A program made the position numbers and the translations under genes. 19,818 bases of DNA from an uncultured Lachnospiraceae bacterium. GTDB taxonomy: Bacteria; Bacillota; Clostridia; Lachnospirales; Lachnospiraceae. Below the pieces are notes generated by a model that did not search any database, was not told where the DNA came from, and worked only from the letters and a program-made list of their open reading frames with translations. The stretch covers positions 1 to 19,818 of the forward strand of contig CAJUIM010000068.1 in assembly GCA_910586275.1 (NCBI GenBank), read 5' to 3'. Every line of letters starts with the position of its first letter. Position 1 is the first letter of the stretch. Positions 15,355-19,818 of this stretch are shown one piece after another.

Positions 15355-16939
15355 TCAGAATCCCTTCGATTCCTTCTTTCTTAAACATTTCTTTATAATA
15401 CCCGATTTCCCCCTGAATCAGGCTGTCTATGACGTTCATCCCAAGCAATTCCACCGGTGCTTTATCATCCGTCAATAAGTATTCCCCCTTTTCATAAGGA
15501 ATCAATGCCGCGCCCACCCGTTCCATCATGGCTGCCAGTTCCTCTTCTTCCAGCTTCCCGGCATTTTCTCCGAAATCCGCCATTACATTTCCGTTCTGCG
15601 TAGCAAACAGTTCCCGGTTGGTAGTTCCCCTGACCTCTGCCGTATAGACATAATCAAATACGCTTGCTATCGTATCGGAAAGGTAATCATTAATATTCCC
15701 CTCTTCCTCCGAATGCATATTCATATTCACCACCATTACGCCGTCCTCTTTCAGATGCTCCCGCACCATGGAAAAAAATTCTACGGAAGACATTTGGAAC
15801 GGAATGGTAATGTCCTGATAAGCATCCACCATAATCACATCATACTTTTTATCCACCGCCTGCAGATAGGCACGGCCATCGTAGGTAGTCACTTCCACCG
15901 TATCGGGCAGATTAAAATACTTTCCTGCCAAATCCGTAATCTTCCGGTCGATTTCCACCCCTTCGATATCCATATGGCTGAAATATTTCATACACTGGCT
16001 GGCATAAGTCCCTGTTCCCATTCCCAGAACAAGAAGTTGTGCCTCCTCCTTATCCCCGATTCCTGCCATAACCGGAGCCGCCAATGCATAGTCATAATAC
16101 ATTCCCGTCAGCGAATCATCTTTCTTCCTAATGGACTGTACACCGAACAGTACGTTGGTGGATAAAATTACGCTGTCTTCCGTTTCCTTCACCTGCAGAT
16201 AATTATAAACGGATTCTCCCTCAAACAGCAGATTGCTTTCCCAAAAAGCAAAGCTGCCGGAATGCCCCAGAATACTGAACACCACAAAAAGCACTGCCGC
16301 CGCCCCGCAGACACCTTTCTTCGCTTTCCTGCAGATAAAATAAACAAGCCCCAGTGCCAGCAATATCCCGGAAAAAATAAGGAAAGTCACCGATGTTCCC
16401 ACTGCCGGGATCGTCACGAAAGTCGGCAGAAACGTGCCTATAATGCTGCCGATGGTATTGAAAGCGCCTAAATTCCCCACCGTCCTGCCGCTGTCGTCCA
16501 GACTGTCCACCGTATATTTTACCAAAGACGGCGTCACCGTGCCAAGCAGGAACAGCGGAAACACAAAGATTACCATACATGCCGCAAAGCCTGCTAAAAT
16601 CAGGAAATTGTTGTTCACCGTCAGCACAAGCACTGCCGATATGGCCAGTATGATATATTTCCCTGCCACGGGAATCGCGGCAATCCAGAGCGCAGCCACA
16701 ATCAGCCGCATATATAGCCTGTCCGGATCCGGATTCCTATCCGCGCTCCTGCCGCCCCATAAGTTTCCCAATGCCATGGCAATCATAATCGTCCCGATAA
16801 TGATAGTCCAGACAATCTGCGAAGAACTGAAATAAGGCGCCAGCAGCCGGCTCGCCCCCAACTCCACTGCCATTACCGACATCCCCGCAAAAAATTCCGT
16901 TGCATATAAATAATACTTATTTTTCCATATACCGTCCAC
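15344..16939 (-). CDS. Membrane protein fused to a spermidine synthase-like domain
   Basis: A 531-residue two-part protein. Residues 1-230 form about seven to eight membrane helices of the spermine/spermidine synthase-associated transporter type (MAVELGASRLLAPYFSSSQ and PLFLLGTVTPSLVKY are typical). Residues ~240-531 form a Rossmann aminopropyl- or methyltransferase-like domain. Its nucleotide loop is LLVLGMGTGTYAS (~302-314), the ribose-binding acid is in GVEID (327-331), an acidic turn follows in YDGRAYL, and YDVIMVDAYQD (366-376) carries the catalytic-loop Asp372. The GGGDG loop of true spermidine synthases is replaced by GMGTG, so the reaction is uncertain. The GTG start is chosen for ggagg seven bases upstream. 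It is a single gene, convergent with the DtxR gene and divergent from the motor pair. Confidence 0.82.
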   Translation of the reverse strand: MDGIWKNKYYLYATEFFAGMSVMAVELGASRLLAPYFSSSQIVWTIIIGTIMIAMALGNLWGGRSADRNPDPDRLYMRLIVAALWIAAIPVAGKYIILAISAVLVLTVNNNFLILAGFAACMVIFVFPLFLLGTVTPSLVKYTVDSLDDSGRTVGNLGAFNTIGSIIGTFLPTFVTIPAVGTSVTFLIFSGILLALGLVYFICRKAKKGVCGAAAVLFVVFSILGHSGSFAFWESNLLFEGESVYNYLQVKETEDSVILSTNVLFGVQSIRKKDDSLTGMYYDYALAAPVMAGIGDKEEAQLLVLGMGTGTYASQCMKYFSHMDIEGVEIDRKITDLAGKYFNLPDTVEVTTYDGRAYLQAVDKKYDVIMVDAYQDITIPFQMSSVEFFSMVREHLKEDGVMVVNMNMHSEEEGNINDYLSDTIASVFDYVYTAEVRGTTNRELFATQNGNVMADFGENAGKLEEEELAAMMERVGAALIPYEKGEYLLTDDKAPVELLGMNVIDSLIQGEIGYYKEMFKKEGIEGILNAM

Positions 16940-16986
16940 GCCTCTGCCTCCACAATATTCATATATTAACAGTCAACCGCCGGATC

Positions 16987-17026
16987 CGTGTCATAGAGCC
17001 GGGCTGCAGTCCGGCTCTATGACACG
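16987..17026. repeat. Perfect 16-base-pair hairpin in the leader of the spermidine synthase-like gene
   Basis: cgtgtcatagagccgg (16987-17002) and its exact complement (17011-17026) enclose an 8-base loop gctgcagt. Further pairing of outer ccgg segments is possible. No T run follows on either strand, so it is not a standard terminator. It lies 47 bases before the GTG start of the minus-strand gene and, if the promoter at 17043-17070 is real, would form at the very 5' end of its mRNA. Confidence 0.75.
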
Positions 17027-17042
17027 ATTCACCGGACACATT

Positions 17043-17070
17043 CCTATATCCTATCAGAAAAACCGGCCAA
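17043..17070 (-). promoter_or_regulatory. Putative promoter of the spermidine synthase-like gene
   Basis: On the minus strand TTGGCC (17065-17070), 16 bases, TATAGG (17043-17048). Each hexamer matches consensus at four of six positions, so support is modest. It would start transcription just ahead of the 16987-17026 hairpin. Confidence 0.35.
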
Positions 17071-17174
17071 AAAAAAGCGTTTTCCGGCGAATTTATCCAT
17101 TTTTTATATTTTAGCGGCATATCCTGCTGCTCTTCCCCCCTCTTTCCGCACCAAAACAAATTCCTAATTTTTAA

Positions 17175-17223
17175 TTAAGATTTCCCATAGTCTCTTGTGA
17201 TACTTTTCTACATATGTTATTGT
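17175..17223 (+). promoter_or_regulatory. Putative promoter region of the motor pair
   Basis: Two overlapping possibilities: TTAAGA (17175-17180), 18 bases, extended -10 TGT-GATACT (ending 17204); or TTGTGA (17195-17200), 17 bases, TATTGT (17218-17223). Both are imperfect. The AT-rich sequence upstream (17100-17180) holds no gene. The ribosome site aaggagg at 17236-17242 fixes the start of the first motor gene. Confidence 0.4.
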
Positions 17224-17248
17224 GAAGAAAATACGAAGGAGGAACTAT

Positions 17249-18412
17249 ATGAAAAACAAAATATACTTTATCTTATTTTTATTTTACTTTCTTGTTTTAG
17301 GATATATTCTTTATCTCAACGGTGTCTTCACCGGAGAAATCACATCCTACGCCAACCTGTTCATCAACCTTGGATGCCTGCTGGTCATCGGAATATTGTT
17401 CGTCCTGTCCGCCGTCAGCTTCGCAAGGCTGAACCGATGCGTAGATGCCCTTTCCTTTGCCACATTCTCTATCAATAAAAGATATAAGGAAACGGGAAAA
17501 AATCTCTGGGGTGAATACCGCGACAAGAAAAACCTATTCGAAAATCCCACATTGGACGAAGCCTTTTCCAAATACCAGAAACGCATGCGAAGCTATACTA
17601 CTAAACGCGGGCTGACCAATATATGCAAACTGGAAGAATACATAAACGAAGACATGCTGGATCAGATTGGCTCTTCCCACTACAATTCCAATATCGCGGG
17701 AACCATGACCGGACTCGGCATACTGGGTACCTTTATCGGGCTTTCCTTGGGTCTGAGCGCATTTTCCGGCAATGATATTTTTACCATCTCCGACAATGTG
17801 GGGCCTCTTTTGGACGGCATGAAAGTAGCCTTCCATACATCCGTATACGGCATTTTCTTTTCACTTATATTTAATTTCGTATACAGAAGCATAATGGCAT
17901 ATTCCTATCAAGTGCTTTCCGAATTTCATACATGCTATAGGGAATGCGTCATGCCTTCCGTCGGAGCCAATGCGGATGAGAATTCCAAGGCCATGCTTGT
18001 ATATCAGGCAAATATGGCCAATTCCATGAAATCCATACTGGATCTGCTGAAAGGCACTGCCGAAGCGCAGACTGCGGGAATGGAACGGATGCTGCAGGAA
18101 TTTGTCCGCCAGCTTTCCCAGACAATGGGATCCGATTTCGAGAAATTAGGAAAATCCCTGAACGATGCCTGTGATGCACAAGCCATTTATTCCCGTAATT
18201 ACCAGAGCATGGAAAATACGACAAAAGAATTGCTGGAAGCCAGCCGCATCCTTATGGAAACCATGGATCATACCATGACACGTCAGGAAAGGTTTGCCAA
18301 GGAACTGAAAAACCAGCAGGAAATCCTTTCCCGTGCCTGCGACACCTTAAATGAGGATATCAGCAACCAATTATATACCTTTAATCAGATGAGGGATCTA
18401 TATGAAAAATAG
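17249..18412 (+). CDS. MotA/TolQ/ExbB-type ion channel protein, ZorA-like
   Basis: About 387 residues. Two N-terminal membrane helices (~3-25 and 36-58) are followed by a cytoplasmic insert of some 85 residues. Then come the paired channel helices that define the MotA/TolQ/ExbB fold: NIAGTMTGLGILGTFIGLSL (~149-168) and LLDGMKVAFHTSVYGIFFSL (~187-206). After these comes a cytoplasmic tail of about 170 residues that looks largely helical (MKSILDLLKGTAEAQTAGME, then RQLSQTMGSDFEKLGKSL). The order of TM segments and the long helical tail resemble ZorA of Zorya defence systems, though that ZorA has a much longer tail. The ATG with aaggagg six bases upstream is used; a GTG nine codons earlier overlaps the ribosome site. 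It overlaps the next gene by 11 bases, so the two are coupled. With the MotB-like partner it should form a proton- or sodium-driven rotary stator. No flagellar genes are nearby. Confidence 0.82.
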   Translation: MKNKIYFILFLFYFLVLGYILYLNGVFTGEITSYANLFINLGCLLVIGILFVLSAVSFARLNRCVDALSFATFSINKRYKETGKNLWGEYRDKKNLFENPTLDEAFSKYQKRMRSYTTKRGLTNICKLEEYINEDMLDQIGSSHYNSNIAGTMTGLGILGTFIGLSLGLSAFSGNDIFTISDNVGPLLDGMKVAFHTSVYGIFFSLIFNFVYRSIMAYSYQVLSEFHTCYRECVMPSVGANADENSKAMLVYQANMANSMKSILDLLKGTAEAQTAGMERMLQEFVRQLSQTMGSDFEKLGKSLNDACDAQAIYSRNYQSMENTTKELLEASRILMETMDHTMTRQERFAKELKNQQEILSRACDTLNEDISNQLYTFNQMRDLYEK

Positions 18413-19286
18413 CAGAAAAAACAGGGAAGCCTTTCATGAACACAGCTTTTGGCAGTCATACTCCGACATGATGGCAGCACTGCTGCTGATTTTCGTACTG
18501 ATGATTGCCATTACACTGTCCATTTATAAACAGAAGACCACCGATCTGGAGCAGACCCGCGTAGAACTCAATTCCGCTAAAGATGATTTGGAAAAATACC
18601 GGGAAGAAATCGCATTGTCCAACCGAGAATTGGAAGAATCTCTGAATCAGCTGAAAGAAGCTTATGCCTACTCGGAAATGACCGAGGCCGAACTGGCAAA
18701 AGCCTATTCGGAAATCGACAGTGCCAAAGCCGAACTGGCCGCCACAAAAAGCGAACTGCAGGATATTGTAGGCATACGGACAGATATTATCGGTGCATTG
18801 CAGAACACATTCAGCAATTCCACAATGAAAGTGGATCCCCAGACCGGTTCCATCACTTTCTCCTCCGATGTCCTTTTCCGCTACAACAGCGCCAAACTGA
18901 CAACGGAGAGCATGGACACGCTGAAAGAAATCATCCCCCTCTATCTGGATGTGCTTCTTCAGGATGCCTATCGGCCGTATATTGCCGAAATCATCATCGA
19001 AGGCCATACGGATACCGACGGCGGCTATCAGAGCAACATGGAATTGTCCTACAACCGCGCCAATGCAGTAGCCAATTTCTGCCAAGACCCGAAGAACGGC
19101 TTAAGCGAAGAAAAAATCGGTCAGCTGCGCCAGCTTATGACAGTAAACGGGCGTTCTTATAGCGATCCGGTCTATACAGCCAATCCGCAGGAAATCGACA
19201 TGGCCGCTTCCCGCCGGGTAGAAATCAAATTCCGGCTGCGTGAGGATGAAATGATAGAGAAAATAGCGGGAATCTTAGCACAGTAG
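18402..19286 (+). CDS. MotB/OmpA-type peptidoglycan-binding motor protein, ZorB-like
   Basis: A 294-residue partner of the preceding channel protein. A short cytoplasmic N-terminus leads to one membrane helix, SDMMAALLLIFVLMIAITLS (21-40). Asp22 sits at its start, the position of the ion-carrying Asp of MotB and ZorB. Residues ~44-122 form an Ala/Glu/Leu/Lys-rich coiled coil with a partial internal repeat (EAYAYSEM, KAYSEIDS). Residues ~150-280 are an OmpA-like peptidoglycan-binding domain: FSSDVLFRYNSAKL, IIIEGHTDTDG, LSYNRANAVANFC and SRRVEIKFR. It should anchor the motor to the cell wall. The ATG lies inside the end of the upstream gene with gagggatct just before it. No ZorC, ZorD or ZorE gene follows; the next elements are terminators and a tRNA. 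Confidence 0.85.
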   Translation: MKNSRKNREAFHEHSFWQSYSDMMAALLLIFVLMIAITLSIYKQKTTDLEQTRVELNSAKDDLEKYREEIALSNRELEESLNQLKEAYAYSEMTEAELAKAYSEIDSAKAELAATKSELQDIVGIRTDIIGALQNTFSNSTMKVDPQTGSITFSSDVLFRYNSAKLTTESMDTLKEIIPLYLDVLLQDAYRPYIAEIIIEGHTDTDGGYQSNMELSYNRANAVANFCQDPKNGLSEEKIGQLRQLMTVNGRSYSDPVYTANPQEIDMAASRRVEIKFRLREDEMIEKIAGILAQ

Positions 19287-19297
19287 GCCTGCCCCAT

Positions 19298-19322
19298 TGC
19301 CGGGACATACAAAGTTCCGGCA
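19298..19322 (+). terminator. Hairpin directly after the motor pair
   Basis: tgccgggac (19298-19306) pairs with gttccggca (19314-19322), nine pairs including one G-T, around a 7-base loop. It starts 11 bases after the stop. The following sequence gaaagaaattaatttt has no immediate T run, so it may shield the mRNA end while the next hairpin terminates. Confidence 0.5.
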
Positions 19323-19359
19323 GAAAGAAATTAATTTTCAAACCGTTTCTCGCAAACAC

Positions 19360-19425
19360 AAATAGCCCTTTCTATGTCAGGTATGCCAAAAACTAAACCT
19401 TCTGACATAGAAAGGGCTATTTTTT
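19360..19425 (+). terminator. Strong intrinsic terminator with a 21-base-pair stem
   Basis: Bases 19360-19380 and 19402-19422 are perfectly complementary over 21 positions (core agccctttctatgtcag), with a 21-base loop, and six T follow from 19420. It ends transcription of the motor pair. Bases 19426-19550 after it hold no gene or further structure that I can see. Confidence 0.9.
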
Positions 19426-19550
19426 CTGTTTGGCAAATTAGCAAAGGCAAACACTGCCCCATCTGCCATATCCCTGTCTCCCCCTAGAACAGCAGTTTTC
19501 CCCTACGCGGATCCGTATTGGAAGCAAAAGTTTTTACGTTTCTTACACAG

Positions 19551-19580
19551 AAAAAAAGTATCAGATGATACTGATACTTT
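19551..19580 (-). terminator. Terminator of the tRNA-Leu gene
   Basis: On the minus strand aaagtatcag, loop tatcat, ctgatacttt, then further T (seven in all). It begins five bases past the tRNA 3' end. Confidence 0.9.
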
Positions 19581-19584
19581 CCAA

Positions 19585-19667
19585 TGCTGGTGACGAGACT
19601 TGAACTCGTACAAGGTTGCCCTCGTCAGATTTTGAGTCTGATGCGTCTGCCATTCCGCCACACCAGC
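19585..19667 (-). tRNA. tRNA-Leu (anticodon CAA)
   Basis: Class II tRNA of 83 bases without an encoded CCA. Acceptor GCTGGTG pairs with CACCAGC, discriminator A. The anticodon stem TCAGA/TCTGA holds loop CTCAAAA, giving anticodon CAA for UUG. A long variable arm (CGAGGGCAACCTTG) and a T arm ACGAG-TTCAAGT-CTCGT are present, all expected for leucine. It has its own promoter and terminator and reads toward the motor pair. Confidence 0.96.
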
Positions 19668-19706
19668 AATTTTACACTATTTAGGTTACTTCAACAACCG
19701 AGATAT

Positions 19707-19735
19707 ATCATACCATATCCGCCAGTTTTTGACAA
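19707..19735 (-). promoter_or_regulatory. Promoter of tRNA-Leu
   Basis: On the minus strand TTGTCA (19730-19735), a 17-base spacer and TATGAT (19707-19712), each five of six to consensus, about 40 bases before the tRNA 5' end. Confidence 0.75.
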
Positions 19736-19765
19736 GCCTTTTTTTGAAATTTATTTAATTTTATT

Positions 19766-19818
19766 GTAACAGTTCAGCCTGAATGTTGTGTTGAGAGGCG
19801 GACGCACGGGAGGGATTT
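19766..19818. repeat. Right copy of the 53-base terminal inverted repeat
   Basis: Reverse complement of bases 1-53 with one mismatch (base 19799). It begins gtaacagttcagcctgaatg and runs to the last base, so the true repeat probably continues outside. It contains a small near-palindrome ttcag-c-ctgaa. Confidence 0.9.

Noticed and set aside
18456..19085. 209-residue minus-strand open frame rich in Gly and Phe
   Set aside because: Mirror of the coiled-coil and OmpA coding sequence of the MotB-like gene; no independent support.
17249..19286. Calling the motor pair a complete Zorya system
   Set aside because: No zorC, zorD or zorE gene follows; a terminator, a tRNA and the window end come next. 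Only similarity of the two membrane components is supported.
19585..19667. tRNA-Leu as an integration site of an island carrying the motor pair
   Set aside because: No integrase gene and no second copy of the tRNA 3' end is seen in the window.
1..19818. The whole window as a transposon with terminal inverted repeats
   Set aside because: No transposase, integrase or other mobility gene is present and the content is typical chromosome; repeats at contig ends explain it more simply.
1..19818. CRISPR arrays, insertion sequences, riboswitches
   Set aside because: No regularly spaced repeats, no transposase frames, and no leader that I can match to a known riboswitch.

Overview
The window looks like chromosome of a gut-type Firmicute, most likely a member of the Lachnospiraceae. 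The basis is indirect: a tandem feoA-feoA-feoB locus with a tiny Cys-rich FeoB partner, a short clostridial DtxR-type regulator, strong AGGAGG ribosome sites, a raffinose-type operon read by an AraC regulator, and the general protein style. No 16S gene is present, so the genus is open. Both ends carry the same 53-base sequence in inverted orientation (52 of 53 identical). They are probably contig ends lying in a dispersed repeat.

Layout. (1) 147-1757, plus: an NhaC-type Na+/H+ antiporter. (2) 1893-10478, minus: an alpha-galactoside (raffinose/melibiose type) locus. It runs, in transcription order, solute-binding lipoprotein, two ABC permeases, GH36 alpha-galactosidase, a GH13 amylosucrase-like enzyme, and a fused GNAT acetyltransferase-cytidine deaminase. 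The divergent AraC regulator lies at 10710-11573. (3) 11589-14435, minus: the ferrous iron operon feoA-feoA-feoB plus a 45-residue Cys-rich membrane peptide. Its near-consensus promoter is overlaid by a 16-base palindrome. A DtxR-family iron sensor is divergent at 14932-15291. (4) 15344-16939, minus: a membrane protein fused to a spermidine-synthase-like domain. (5) 17249-19286, plus: a two-gene MotA/MotB-type ion-driven motor pair that resembles ZorA-ZorB of the Zorya phage-defence system but has no effector gene beside it. (6) 19585-19667, minus: tRNA-Leu(CAA) with its own promoter and terminator.

How the genes work together. The sugar operon imports an alpha-galactoside, removes galactose with GH36, and hands the released sucrose (if the substrate is raffinose) to the GH13_4 enzyme. 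No ABC ATPase is encoded here, so a shared MsmK-type ATPase elsewhere is expected. The iron block is a self-contained circuit: an iron-bound DtxR-type repressor would occupy the palindrome and shut the Feo importer. The motor pair is the most interesting part. It has its own ribosome sites, overlapping genes, an aspartate in the MotB-like membrane helix, an unusually long coiled coil before the OmpA domain, and strong terminators directly after it, so it appears to be a complete two-gene unit.
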